From the NCBI GenBank assembly GCA_964494085.1, contig CAZBQJ010000003.1, forward strand, positions 203,025 through 267,024: 64,000 nucleotides of DNA, given 5' to 3'. The stretch comes from CAZBQJ01 sp964494085 (GTDB lineage: Bacteria > Patescibacteriota > Gracilibacteria > UBA1369). Positions 8,695-17,903 of this stretch are shown piece by piece; within the stretch, counting starts at the first letter, position 1, and each line of letters opens with the position of its first letter. The notes beneath the pieces are model-generated. The model saw nothing but the letters and a program-made list of their open reading frames with translations. It was not told the DNA's origin and did no database searches. The position numbers were made by a program, and so were the translations under genes.

Positions 8695-10926
8695 ATGACC
8701 AACAAATACCTCCTACATTTATTGAAAAGCATTCCTCATCAACCGGGAGTTTATCTGATGAAGAACTCTAATGGGGAAACAATTTATGTTGGTAAAGCCA
8801 AAGATTTATTTAAAAGGGTCAATAGTTACTTCAGAAATATTGCCAAACATGACCCCAAAACAGCAAAATTAGTAGAAAATATTGCTGACATCGAATACAT
8901 CATCGCTTCCAGCGAGCTGGAAGCTTTAATTTTAGAAACTAATCTGATCAAGTCATTTCGTCCTCGCTACAACGTTTTGATGAAAGACGATAAAAACTTC
9001 GCCTATATCAAAATCACCGTTAATGAAGACTATCCTCAAATACTTGTTGTTCGTAAAGTTCTCAAGGATAAAGCTCGCTATTTCGGCCCCAAAACCAATA
9101 CCAGCAAGATCTATGCAACTTTAAAAATTCTCCGTCGAGTATTTCCATTCCGAAATTGCCAACTTCAAATTAAAGACTTGGGGCCTGCACCAGTAGGGGA
9201 TATCAACAAAAAACGCTTAGTAAAAGTAACTAAAGCCAATATTAAATATCCCTGTCTGGATTTCTATACCAAATCTTGTCTGGCTCCCTGCATCGGCAAG
9301 CCTGATCAGGAAACCTATCGAGCAAACATCGATCAAATTATCGATTTTTTAGAAGGAAAGTATCAAGGAGTAGTTGAGAAACTCAAACAGGAAATGTACG
9401 AAGCGGCCAAAAACAAATTCTTTGAAAAGGCCGCCAAACTTCGTGATATGATCCTCAGTATTGAAGGTCTCTATGAAAACCAGCTGGTCAGCAGTCCGGA
9501 CAGGAGGAATTTAGATGTGATTAATTATTACAATCAAGAAGGAAATGGTTATTTTAATCTTTTTCAATTTAGAGAAGGTAAATTGATCGACCAGCAAAAT
9601 TTAATTGTCAAAAATCCTCGTTTGGTCGAAAACAGCCAACAAACGCAGCAAGAATTACTTTTGACCGCATTCATCCAGCAATTTTACGCGGACAGTACCA
9701 ATATCCCCAAAGAAATCCTTATTCCTCATTCAGTTCGTCAGCAAAAAATCCTCCATCAATGGTTAGAGAGATTAGCTGGACATAAAGTAAAATTAATCAT
9801 TCCAAAACGCGGGAAAAAAGATAAAATTCTGGATTTGGCCCTGGAAAACGCATTCAGTTATGCCAAACAAACACGTGTTAAATGGGAAGGGGAATCCGTC
9901 AATAATCGGGATGCTGCTTTGGAGGAACTGGGTCAGTTATTAGGTTTGGCCAAACTCCCTAAGCGTCTCGAATGTTATGATATCTCTCACCTTGGTGGTA
10001 CACATACTGTCGCCTCCATGGCCGTTTTCGAAAATGGTTTCCCTAAACGTGATCAATATCGTCATTTTAAAATCAATTTAGATCTGGCCGCCGGCTCACC
10101 AGACGACTTCAAATCCATGGAAGAGGTCATTCTTCGCCGGCTCAAGTATCTAAAACCGTCTTTAAGCACCAAAGGCCTCAAATTGACCAAAACCAAACAA
10201 GGTTACAAGATCAGCCGGGATAAACAGGAAGTCTTTCGCTTTCAGTCGATTTCCGAAAACAAACTCAAAACACATTTATCACGCCTGAAAATCCCTGCGG
10301 AACGCTTTTCCGAAATAGTTCAAAAAATAACTGATAAATTCGATTCCAAACGCATCTATATACCGATAAAATCTGGACAACTAAGAGAGTTTGAGGCCCT
10401 GGGATTCCAAAAAGTTCACACACCAATTAGTGAATATAAACTCAAAAAAGGTGAGTTGGTCGTAGTCTATGACAAAACCCGCAATTATCAGGATCCCTCT
10501 TTCAAAAAGATCCCCGATTTAATCGTTATAGACGGAGGGAAAGGTCAATTATCACATGCAGTCAAAGCCATGAACGACCATAGTTTGAGTATTCCCATCA
10601 TTTCCATCGCCAAAAAGCAGGAAGAGTTCTTTTTACCTGGACGCAGCAAATCGATCCAGTTATCAGACAACGATCCGGCCAGACTGATGATTCAACATTT
10701 ACGAGATGAAGCACATCGTTTCGCCATCGAATACAATAGGAAATTACGAAAAAAAGACTATACTAGTTCAGAATTGGAAAATATCCCCGGTCTAGGCAAG
10801 AAAACCACTTCCAAACTTCTCCGGGAATTTGGTTCAATGTCCAACCTCAAAGACTTACCAGCGGAAACCATTGCCAAAATTGTCGGTCTGAAAACCGCTC
10901 TAAAAATTAAATCATATTTTCAATAA
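8695..10926 (+). CDS. uvrC: Excinuclease ABC subunit C with an extra ~115-residue insertion
   Basis: The nucleotide-excision-repair dual-incision nuclease. The GIY-YIG domain starts with PGVYLM and IYVGKAKDL (residues 18-39), followed by the cysteine segment YPCLDFYTKSCLAPC (about 186-200), a UVR helix pair near 230-265, and an RNase H-like nuclease with CYDISHLGG (about 430) and PDLIVIDGGKGQLS (about 607-620). The C-terminal HhH pair has IPGLGKKTTSKLL. At 743 residues it is well above the usual 590-620: about 115 residues sit between RRLKYLK and PDLIVIDGG, where other UvrCs have only a short link. The insert includes an LREFEALGF segment reminiscent of the end of a GNAT domain. uvrA and uvrB are not in the window. 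Confidence 0.95.
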   Translation: MTNKYLLHLLKSIPHQPGVYLMKNSNGETIYVGKAKDLFKRVNSYFRNIAKHDPKTAKLVENIADIEYIIASSELEALILETNLIKSFRPRYNVLMKDDKNFAYIKITVNEDYPQILVVRKVLKDKARYFGPKTNTSKIYATLKILRRVFPFRNCQLQIKDLGPAPVGDINKKRLVKVTKANIKYPCLDFYTKSCLAPCIGKPDQETYRANIDQIIDFLEGKYQGVVEKLKQEMYEAAKNKFFEKAAKLRDMILSIEGLYENQLVSSPDRRNLDVINYYNQEGNGYFNLFQFREGKLIDQQNLIVKNPRLVENSQQTQQELLLTAFIQQFYADSTNIPKEILIPHSVRQQKILHQWLERLAGHKVKLIIPKRGKKDKILDLALENAFSYAKQTRVKWEGESVNNRDAALEELGQLLGLAKLPKRLECYDISHLGGTHTVASMAVFENGFPKRDQYRHFKINLDLAAGSPDDFKSMEEVILRRLKYLKPSLSTKGLKLTKTKQGYKISRDKQEVFRFQSISENKLKTHLSRLKIPAERFSEIVQKITDKFDSKRIYIPIKSGQLREFEALGFQKVHTPISEYKLKKGELVVVYDKTRNYQDPSFKKIPDLIVIDGGKGQLSHAVKAMNDHSLSIPIISIAKKQEEFFLPGRSKSIQLSDNDPARLMIQHLRDEAHRFAIEYNRKLRKKDYTSSELENIPGLGKKTTSKLLREFGSMSNLKDLPAETIAKIVGLKTALKIKSYFQ

Positions 10927-10929
10927 ATC

Positions 10930-12033
10930 ATGGAAACTGTCTTGATCATCTTAGTCCTTGCCCTAGTTGCAGCAGTTGGTTATTTGGCTATGCAGATACA
11001 GAAATCTCAGAATAACAAAGATAAAAACAGCGACAAATTATTCCTGGAAATGCTGGAAAATCTACGTAAAGAAGTACACGACACTTCCAATCTGAGTCGC
11101 CAGGAAGTACAACAACAATTGGAAAAAGTGAATCATCAGCTCACCGAAGGGATGAAAGCCAGTAGCCAGACTCTCCAGACGCAATTCAAACAATCAGCCG
11201 ATATTATCAAAGAAGTCACCACTAGACTGACCAAACTGGATGAAACCAACAAACAAGTGGTTAACTTTGCGGAACAGATGAAATCACTGGAAAAAATCCT
11301 CACTAACCAGAAACAAAGAGGAATACTTGGTGAAATCATGTTGGAAACACTCCTGGCAAATATCTTTCCTCCCGATCAGTACAGTATTCAATATCAATTT
11401 GAAAATGGCGATATAGTCGATGCTATCATTCGTTTTAAAGAAAAAATCATCCCGGTCGACTCCAAGTTTTCCTTGGAGAACTACAACAAAATCATGCAGG
11501 AAGACAACAAGGAAATTCGGGAAAAACTGGAAAAGGATTTTAAAAATGACATGAAAAAGACAATTGATCAAACTTCCAAATATATCCGCCCCAAAGAAAA
11601 TACTACCGACTTTGCTTTTATGTTTATTCCGGCCGAAGGGATTTATTATAATCTGATTGCTTTCAAAACCGGCAGTTTAGATATCAATAGTCAGAATTTG
11701 TTGGAATACGCCTTTCAAAAACACGTTATCATCGTCTCTCCAACGACCTTTTCAGCCTATCTGCAAACTGTGTTACAAGGATTGAAAGCCATTGAAATGG
11801 AAAAGAACGTTCAGGAAATAGTTAAAAGAGTAGGGGATTTGGGCAAACATCTCAATGCCTATCAAACCTATATGCAGAAATTGGGCAATAATCTAGGCAC
11901 AACTGTCAACATGTACAACTCTGCCTCCGCTGAATTCAAAAAAATCGATAAAGACGTCGTCAAGATTAGTGGTGGCACCGAAAAAATCGGTGTTGAACTG
12001 GATGCCATCGAGCGACCAGCCTCAGATGACTAA
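10930..12033 (+). CDS. rmuC: RmuC family DNA recombination protein
   Basis: A 367-residue protein with an N-terminal membrane anchor (residues 4-22), a long coiled coil (about 30-125), then the RmuC nuclease-like domain. The domain is recognised by GILGEIMLETLL (about 134-145), a VDSKFSLENY block (about 176-185), FMFIPAEGIYYNLI and IVSPTTFSAYLQT. RmuC limits DNA inversions at short inverted repeats in E. coli and has a PD-(D/E)XK-like core. It begins 3 bp after the uvrC stop and is probably co-transcribed with it as a repair pair. Its stop overlaps the convergent tsaC gene by 4 bp. Confidence 0.92.
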   Translation: METVLIILVLALVAAVGYLAMQIQKSQNNKDKNSDKLFLEMLENLRKEVHDTSNLSRQEVQQQLEKVNHQLTEGMKASSQTLQTQFKQSADIIKEVTTRLTKLDETNKQVVNFAEQMKSLEKILTNQKQRGILGEIMLETLLANIFPPDQYSIQYQFENGDIVDAIIRFKEKIIPVDSKFSLENYNKIMQEDNKEIREKLEKDFKNDMKKTIDQTSKYIRPKENTTDFAFMFIPAEGIYYNLIAFKTGSLDINSQNLLEYAFQKHVIIVSPTTFSAYLQTVLQGLKAIEMEKNVQEIVKRVGDLGKHLNAYQTYMQKLGNNLGTTVNMYNSASAEFKKIDKDVVKISGGTEKIGVELDAIERPASDD

Positions 12034-13043
12034 GAACCCGCCCGCTTCAATCTCTCCATAACCGCTTCAGCTAAAGCCTGATTTGTATCGATACCGGTCA
12101 TATCGACAATCACCTTTTCCCAACCCAAACTTTCCGTACGGTGCAAAGTTTGAAACAAATTTTTCGCCTGTTCTTTCGCATCAATTCCCAAAGCAAGAAA
12201 TTCATAACCCAGATATAATTTCTCTCGCTCGGAACTCGCTACTATTCCACATTTAAATCTATCATACAAATCAGCATACGCTTCCTCAACACTGGTATAG
12301 CGGGCTTGGTTAGCCTGGGCGTATTTTTCACCAAAGCTTTCCCATGGCCAAATCAATATCACCTCGCCATTTGGACTGTAGTGTTTAAACATTTGCCCAG
12401 GCGATTTTATCTCTATTTCAGTATTATCTCGACCGATAACTCGAACTTTCTGTCCCAGCACTTTCTCTATTTCTTCAATCGGTAAACCACCTAATCGTAA
12501 AATTTCCACCTTATCTCCTCGAGCATCAACAACCGTTGATTCCAATCCTAATTCCGTCTGACCACCGTCTAAAACCGCTATATCCGGCATCTCCTTTTCC
12601 AAATCTTCCAAATTGGTCGGGCTGGGCCGACCGGATCTATTCGCGGATGGGGCTGCGATAGGGCTTCCCAACTTATTGATTACCGCCAAAGTATCTGGCT
12701 GTTTGGGCATTCTCACACAAACCGTAGACAGACCAGCCGTGACTTCCTTCGGCACTATATCTGACTTATCCAGTACCAAAGTCAAAGGACCCGGCCAAAA
12801 AGCTTTCATCAAATCATGGGCTTTTTTCGGAATTCTGGAAACCAGCCTCTCCACCATTTCCAGAGAATCTACATGCAGAATCAAAGGATTTTCTTTTGGT
12901 CTTCCTTTCGCCTCAAAAATTTTCTCAATAGCCAATAAGTTAAATCCATCCGCCGCCAAACCATAAACAGTCTCAGTCGGTAAACAGACCAGATCACCGG
13001 CCCTTAATATTTCAACTGCCTGGTCAATACTAACTTTCTTCAT
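12030..13043 (-). CDS. tsaC: L-threonylcarbamoyladenylate synthase, Sua5 type
   Basis: Makes threonylcarbamoyl-AMP from threonine, bicarbonate and ATP for t6A37 on ANN-decoding tRNAs. The YrdC domain has VCLPTETVYGLAAD (about residues 19-32), KGRPKENPLILHV and SANRSGRPSPT. At 337 residues it is the long Sua5/YwlC form: the SPGQMFKHYSP linker (about 210-220) leads into the C-terminal Sua5 domain. tsaB, tsaD and tsaE are outside the window. A tRNA-Leu gene lies 86 bp upstream on the same strand. Confidence 0.95.
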   Translation of the reverse strand: MKKVSIDQAVEILRAGDLVCLPTETVYGLAADGFNLLAIEKIFEAKGRPKENPLILHVDSLEMVERLVSRIPKKAHDLMKAFWPGPLTLVLDKSDIVPKEVTAGLSTVCVRMPKQPDTLAVINKLGSPIAAPSANRSGRPSPTNLEDLEKEMPDIAVLDGGQTELGLESTVVDARGDKVEILRLGGLPIEEIEKVLGQKVRVIGRDNTEIEIKSPGQMFKHYSPNGEVILIWPWESFGEKYAQANQARYTSVEEAYADLYDRFKCGIVASSEREKLYLGYEFLALGIDAKEQAKNLFQTLHRTESLGWEKVIVDMTGIDTNQALAEAVMERLKRAGS

Positions 13044-13129
13044 TTATGTCTGCTGATTTTTCTCTCGATAATCTCTATATCCTTGCCTTAAATTCCTTCG
13101 TATTCCAACCAAAATCTAGACAATTTAAT

Positions 13130-13216
13130 TGGTGCGCAAGGAGGGACTTGAACCCTCACGCCATTTCTGGCATGCGATTTTGAGTCGCACGCGTCTGCCA
13201 GTTCCGCCACTCGCGC
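13130..13216 (-). tRNA. tRNA-Leu, anticodon CAA
   Basis: A complete class II tRNA. The acceptor stem is GCGCGAG / CTTGCGC with one G-T pair, the anticodon loop is CTCAAAA on a 5-bp stem, there is a long variable arm (TGCCAGAAATGGCG), the T arm reads GGTTCAAGTCC, and CCA is encoded. It decodes UUG. Nothing else is recognisable in 13044-13129. The bases 13217-13326 hold only a small CTGC-GAAA-GCAG hairpin at 13291-13302. Confidence 0.97.
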
Positions 13217-13326
13217 CTAATTTATCTAAACCCGTTTGTAGCTGAATTTTAGGGGCAGCACGTAAGCTAGTCAATCCAATCTTTCCAAATCTGCGAAAGC
13301 AGCTTATACTGGGCTACGAAATCGAG

Positions 13327-13332
13327 TATACT
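13327..13332 (+). promoter_or_regulatory. Candidate -10 element giving a leaderless obg transcript
   Basis: TATACT (5 of 6 matches to TATAAT) ends 7 bp before the obg ATG at 13340, so initiation would fall at or next to the start codon. The sequence 17 bp upstream, TTATAC, is a poor -35. There is no Shine-Dalgarno sequence. Confidence 0.4.
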
Positions 13333-13339
13333 AAACATT

Positions 13340-14686
13340 ATGAGCAAATTTTGCGATATTACCGTAATTAAGTGCAGTGCCGGAAGGGGTGGAAACGGGT
13401 CATCTCATTTCCGTCGAGAAAAATACATTGATAAAGGTGGGCCGGACGGTGGAGACGGAGGCAGGGGAGGAGATATTATTTTCCAAGTTGATGAAAATGA
13501 AAATACTCTCATTGAGTTTCATACCAAAAAGCATTATCAGGCCGCCGATGGCGGAAATGGACAAAAAAAGTTGATGCACGGTGCTGATGGAGAAGACCTG
13601 ATCTTAACAGTTCCTCAGGGAACCATTGTTTATGATAAAGCCACCAACACCGTCCTAGCTGATCTAAAAGTTCATGGACAACAAATTTCGATTGTCAAAG
13701 GTGGCCGGGGCGGCCTGGGTAACGCTCACTTCAAAAGCTCCACCAATCAAGCCCCAACTTTTGCCGAACATGGTGAGCCGGGAGAGCAAAAAGAGCTCAA
13801 ATTGGAGTTAAAATTGGTCGCCAATGTAGGAATTATCGGGATTCCATCAGCCGGAAAATCAACGCTGATTTCTAGAATTTCCAATGCCAAACCAAAAATC
13901 GCCGATTATCCGTTTACTACTCTTATTCCCAATCTGGGAGTGGTAGATATGCGCAGCTTTGACAAGCACAATCACTATTCTTTCGTAGTCACAGATATTC
14001 CCGGATTGATTGAAGGCGCTCATTTGGGCAAAGGACTTGGGCATGAATTTTTACGTCATGTAAGTCGTAATCAAATTCTCATCCACCTGATCGACGCCAC
14101 TAGCGCAGATCCTCTGCGTGATTATCAGGTCATCAATGATGAATTAAACAAATACGACCAAAGTTTAAGCGAAAAACAACAAATAGTGGTTATTAACAAA
14201 ATTGACGCAACTCCTGAGGCAGAAGTTAAGGCCTTAATCAAAAAATTTGAAAAGCAATTCCCCCGGCTGAAAAAGAAAATCCATTTTATCTCAGCTGTTT
14301 CTGGAGAAAATTTGCGGGCCTTGATGCTGGAAGTAGCCGATCTGGTCAAACAACATCAAAAAGCTGACAAAGAGCAGATTCACTGGAACGATGAAATCGG
14401 GGTCTTTAAACCGGCCATCCGGAAAAATAAAATAGAAGTTATTTTCATCCGCAAAAAAATCGACCCACGTACTGGACGTGGCAAAATAACCTGGGACATA
14501 CACAGTGAACGCTTTGAACAGGTGGCCAATATGACTGATTTCGAGGATCCCGAAGGGTTGGAGCGCGTTTATCACTTTCTCGATCGCCTGGGAATCAAAA
14601 ACGAGCTTAGAAAAAGGGGAGCTCAGCCTGGAGATCGTCTCCGCATTGGGGGGCCCAACGGAAAAGAAATTCGAATGAGACAATAA
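13340..14686 (+). CDS. obg: GTPase Obg/CgtA
   Basis: A 448-residue ribosome-associated GTPase. The glycine-rich Obg fold is at the N-terminus (repeated GGDGGRGGD-like blocks at about residues 33-45 and GGRGGLGNAHFKSSTNQAP near 121-139). The G domain has GIPSAGKST (about 169-177), DIPGLIEGA and NKID. The C-terminal OCT domain includes VYHFLDRLGI and ends RKRGAQPGDRLRIGG. It works in 50S maturation and stress control. The usual rplU-rpmA-obg order is altered: here obg comes first, then pth, then rplU, and no rpmA. Confidence 0.97.
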   Translation: MSKFCDITVIKCSAGRGGNGSSHFRREKYIDKGGPDGGDGGRGGDIIFQVDENENTLIEFHTKKHYQAADGGNGQKKLMHGADGEDLILTVPQGTIVYDKATNTVLADLKVHGQQISIVKGGRGGLGNAHFKSSTNQAPTFAEHGEPGEQKELKLELKLVANVGIIGIPSAGKSTLISRISNAKPKIADYPFTTLIPNLGVVDMRSFDKHNHYSFVVTDIPGLIEGAHLGKGLGHEFLRHVSRNQILIHLIDATSADPLRDYQVINDELNKYDQSLSEKQQIVVINKIDATPEAEVKALIKKFEKQFPRLKKKIHFISAVSGENLRALMLEVADLVKQHQKADKEQIHWNDEIGVFKPAIRKNKIEVIFIRKKIDPRTGRGKITWDIHSERFEQVANMTDFEDPEGLERVYHFLDRLGIKNELRKRGAQPGDRLRIGGPNGKEIRMRQ

Positions 14687-14704
14687 ATCATTATTTCCAA
14701 ACCT

Positions 14705-15283
14705 ATGATTCTAATTGTCGGACTGGGAAATCCTGGTAAGAAATACCAACAAAACCGTCATAATGTCGGCTTTGTACTGATCGATGCACTTGCTTATAAA
14801 TATCAAGTTGAATTTGTCCATGACAAAAAATTCAATGCTGAAATCGCCGAAATTAAAAACTCGGATCTGAATTCCGAGCCAATACTATTAGCAAAACCCC
14901 AAACATTCATGAACAATTCCGGGGAAGCTGTTCAGAAAATTGCCCAATTTTACAAGATTCCACTCGAAAACATTTGGTTAATTGTCGACGAATTAGACCT
15001 TCCCCTAGGTACAATCAAAGTCCGCAAGTCCGGCCAGGCTGGTACACATAATGGCTTGAAATCGGTTGTCGGTAGAATCGGTAGCAATTTCCCCAGATTT
15101 CGAATCGGTATCGAAAGTCGGGGTGAAACAGCTTCAACTTTGCAAGACACCGCTTCATTTGTTCTCAGTGATTTCTTTGGACCTGAGAAGGAAGTCATCA
15201 TCCGATCATTAGATTTGGGTCTGCAGGCCATCGAAACCGCTCTCAGAGAAGGCCTGGACTCTGCTATGAACAAATTTAACTGA
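14705..15283 (+). CDS. pth: Peptidyl-tRNA hydrolase
   Basis: A 192-residue Pth1 family enzyme that releases peptides from prematurely dissociated peptidyl-tRNA. The N-terminus is VGLGNPGKKYQQNRHNVGF (residues 5-23), which includes the conserved Asn and catalytic His of the family. KPQTFMNNSGEAV (about 64-76), DELDLPLG and KSGQAGTHNGLKS follow, the last containing the tRNA-binding GxxGHNG-like loop with T in place of G before HNG. It lies 18 bp after obg and is co-directional. Confidence 0.96.
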   Translation: MILIVGLGNPGKKYQQNRHNVGFVLIDALAYKYQVEFVHDKKFNAEIAEIKNSDLNSEPILLAKPQTFMNNSGEAVQKIAQFYKIPLENIWLIVDELDLPLGTIKVRKSGQAGTHNGLKSVVGRIGSNFPRFRIGIESRGETASTLQDTASFVLSDFFGPEKEVIIRSLDLGLQAIETALREGLDSAMNKFN

Positions 15284-15299
15284 AGTACCGCAATATTAC

Positions 15300-15328
15300 T
15301 TGCATTCAGCCGCTACTTCTATTAAACT
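15300..15328 (+). promoter_or_regulatory. Candidate promoter for rplU
   Basis: TTGCAT (15300-15305), 17 bp, then TAAACT (15323-15328), 31 bp before the rplU ATG. Both hexamers are moderate matches only. Confidence 0.3.
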
Positions 15329-15359
15329 CGCACCGCAAAACAGCTAATAATAAATCAAT

Positions 15360-15668
15360 ATGATCGCTATTGTTGAAATTGGAGGAAAACAGTACAAAGT
15401 CGCTCCAAAAAGCCAAATCCGCGTAGATTTACTCGAAGCACAAGTTGGTGATGAACTGGATATCGATAAAGTATTATTAAAATCAGACGAGGATGGTTCA
15501 AATTGTCTTGTTGGTCAGCCCTATACTGGAGATGTTTTAAAAGCGAAAGTTATCGAAAACATCAAAGGTGACAAAGTCCGTGTCTTCAAATTCAAACCAA
15601 AAACCAGATACGCCAAAACTATGGGACATCGTCAAAATTACTCAGTCATCGAAGTAGGAGCCTTCTAA
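15360..15668 (+). CDS. rplU: 50S ribosomal protein bL21
   Basis: 102 residues, the normal length. It begins IAIVEIGGKQYKV, the family hallmark, and has a basic end with FKPKTRYAKTMGHRQNYSVI, matching the KRRKHYRKxxGHRQ region that contacts 23S rRNA. The gene for bL27 (rpmA), normally immediately downstream, is absent here: an RluA-type pseudouridine synthase converges instead, with a 4-bp overlap. Confidence 0.96.
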   Translation: MIAIVEIGGKQYKVAPKSQIRVDLLEAQVGDELDIDKVLLKSDEDGSNCLVGQPYTGDVLKAKVIENIKGDKVRVFKFKPKTRYAKTMGHRQNYSVIEVGAF

Positions 15669-16624
15669 CTCTTGGAAAGGTTTTCTACCACCAATCGCAA
15701 ATCATCAGCTAGACCAATTCTCAGGTCTAGCTTTTTTTGAGTTATCGGGTGCAATAGAGACATCTGATAAGCTTGCAGAAACTGTCTTTCCAAACCATAT
15801 CTGTACCTGAAAACTTCATTCACTTTTTCATTACCATAAGTTTTATCTCCCACCAAAGCATGTTTAATTGATTGAAAATGCACTCTGATTTGATGGGTTC
15901 TACCGGTCAGCAAATTTATATCCACCAAAGTAAAATCGCCTTCCTTGATCTTGAATCGCTCCAGCACTGCAAATTCAGTAATTGCCTCTCGAGCTTTTAT
16001 CCCATCCAAAGCCATCTTTTTGCGATTATATGGACTTCTACCGATCGGGGCCTCAATTCTACCTTTCTCCTCAGTTATATTGCCGCACACCAAGGCCATG
16101 TATTTCTTTTTAATCTGTCTATTTTTGAACATTTCTACCAGTCTCTGATGAGTCAAATCACTTTTGGCAATAATGATCAACCCTGAAGTATCTTTGTCCA
16201 ATCTATGCACTATCCCAGGCCTCAAAACTCCACCAATCCCTCTCAAACCAGCGCCCACATGAGCTAAAGCGGCATTTACCAAACTTTTCCCCATAAACTT
16301 GCCATTCTCAGCCGGATGGACAACTACTCCGGGGTCTTTATCCACCACCAATAAATATTGGTCTTCATAAACTATCTTCAAAGGCAAAGGAATCGGTTCA
16401 ATTTCCATTTTAATCGGTTCTGGAAAATCCACGATCAATTCATCTCCAGTCTTCACTTTAAAGCTCGGTTTCAGGTATTTTCTTCCCAGAAAAATCTTCT
16501 TTTCTTTGAATAACTTTTGTAAATATTGCCGTGATACTTCTGACTCCATTTCCGCTAAAACCAAATCGGCTCTTTGACCAGCCATCTCCGCACGCACCAC
16601 ATATTTTCTTTTCTCTGCAAACAT
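15665..16624 (-). CDS. RluA/RluD family 23S rRNA pseudouridine synthase
   Basis: A 319-residue protein with an N-terminal S4 RNA-binding domain (about residues 12-70) and a PseudoU_synth_2 catalytic domain. The catalytic motif HRLDKDTSGLIIIAK is at about residues 140-154, with Asp in RLDKDTSG as the nucleophile; GRTHQIRVHF lies near 240-249. The S4-plus-RluA layout resembles RluD, which makes pseudouridines in helix 69 of 23S rRNA, but RluA/C/D specificity cannot be fixed from sequence alone. It is divergent from tyrS, with 59 bp between the starts; on its strand TTGATA and TTTATA spaced by 17 bp lie in that gap. Confidence 0.9.
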   Translation of the reverse strand: MFAEKRKYVVRAEMAGQRADLVLAEMESEVSRQYLQKLFKEKKIFLGRKYLKPSFKVKTGDELIVDFPEPIKMEIEPIPLPLKIVYEDQYLLVVDKDPGVVVHPAENGKFMGKSLVNAALAHVGAGLRGIGGVLRPGIVHRLDKDTSGLIIIAKSDLTHQRLVEMFKNRQIKKKYMALVCGNITEEKGRIEAPIGRSPYNRKKMALDGIKAREAITEFAVLERFKIKEGDFTLVDINLLTGRTHQIRVHFQSIKHALVGDKTYGNEKVNEVFRYRYGLERQFLQAYQMSLLHPITQKKLDLRIGLADDLRLVVENLSKS

Positions 16625-16683
16625 TTAAGTTTTAATAAAAGAGCTTTTGCTATAAACTACACATAAAATAGCATATCAACCCA

Positions 16684-17880
16684 ATGGAAGTTAATAAAGC
16701 CCTTGTTCAAAGAATCTTGAATCGTAATGTTGCTGAAGTTGTCGCTCAAAAAGAACTGGAAAAAAAACTGCTTTCCGGTAAAAAACTAAAGATCAAGTTT
16801 GGGATAGACCCCACTGGCGCCTATCTAACCTTAGGCCACATGGTTGTCATCAGGAAATTAAGAGAATTTCAGGAAGCTGGTCACGAAATCCAGTTACTTT
16901 TCGGTAATTTCACTGCCCAAATCGGTGATCCAACAGGTAAATCAGAAACACGCCGCCCCCTAACTCAAGAGCAAACTGAAACAAATGCCCGGACTTACCT
17001 GGAACAAGCCGGAAAAATCTTAGATATGGAAAATGTAAAGGTCTTCTGGAACGCTGATTGGCTGGGCAAATTTAAATTTAACGATGTCTTAAATCTAGCT
17101 GCCAACTTTACCGTGGCCCAAATGTTGGAAAGAGACATGTTCCAAGAAAGGATTAAACAGAATTTACCGATCGGTTTGCATGAATTCCTTTACCCACTGA
17201 TGCAGGGATATGACTCTGTAGCTCTTCATTCAGATGTTGAATTGGGAGGGACGGATCAATTGTTCAATATGATGACTGCGCGTCCGCTCCAAAAAGCCAA
17301 TGGTCAAGCACCTCAATCAGTTATGACTTTAAAAATTCTGGTTGGCACAGATGGCGTGAAAAAAATGGGCAAAAGCGAAAATAATTTCATCGCCGTTTTA
17401 GATGAACCACGAGAAATGTTTGGAAAAATCATGTCTATTCCTGATCATTTGATCGTGGATTACTTTGAAATGTGTACAAACTACGAAGAAGCAGAAATTA
17501 GCGAAATCAAGGAAAATTTAAAAAAGGGGACTAACCCGCGCGATCTAAAAATCGAATTGGGAAAGGCCATAGTTTCCCTCTATCATTCCTCGGAAGCCGC
17601 TGTAATAGCTGCTCAAGAGTTTGCTCAAGTCTTTAGTAAAGGCGGCTTGCCAGAGCAAATTGAGACGATCGAGGTAGAAGCCGAGAGCAAGCCATTAATC
17701 GACTTAATCGTTGAGAAAAAACTGGTCAAATCCAAAAGCGAAGCTCGCCGATTGATCGATGGGGGAGGAATAAAAGTAGACCAAAAGAAGATTATCGATT
17801 ATAATACCATCCTTGACCTTCAGACCGAAGTGTTAGTGCAAATAGGAAAACGTACCTTCGTGAAATTTAAAGCACGTTAA
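16684..17880 (+). CDS. tyrS: Tyrosyl-tRNA synthetase
   Basis: A 398-residue class I aminoacyl-tRNA synthetase. The HIGH-like motif is TLGHM (about residues 50-54) after GIDPTGAY, the KMSKS-like loop is KKMGKSENN (about 229-237), and an S4 domain lies at the C-terminus (about 335-398, SKSEARRLIDGGGIKVD). GDPTGKSETR after the HIGH motif points to the TyrZ-like bacterial subtype. The start has no Shine-Dalgarno sequence. A small PocR-like sensor gene follows 23 bp downstream. Confidence 0.96.
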   Translation: MEVNKALVQRILNRNVAEVVAQKELEKKLLSGKKLKIKFGIDPTGAYLTLGHMVVIRKLREFQEAGHEIQLLFGNFTAQIGDPTGKSETRRPLTQEQTETNARTYLEQAGKILDMENVKVFWNADWLGKFKFNDVLNLAANFTVAQMLERDMFQERIKQNLPIGLHEFLYPLMQGYDSVALHSDVELGGTDQLFNMMTARPLQKANGQAPQSVMTLKILVGTDGVKKMGKSENNFIAVLDEPREMFGKIMSIPDHLIVDYFEMCTNYEEAEISEIKENLKKGTNPRDLKIELGKAIVSLYHSSEAAVIAAQEFAQVFSKGGLPEQIETIEVEAESKPLIDLIVEKKLVKSKSEARRLIDGGGIKVDQKKIIDYNTILDLQTEVLVQIGKRTFVKFKAR

Positions 17881-17903
17881 TTTAACAACTTCTTTTCATC
17901 CCA

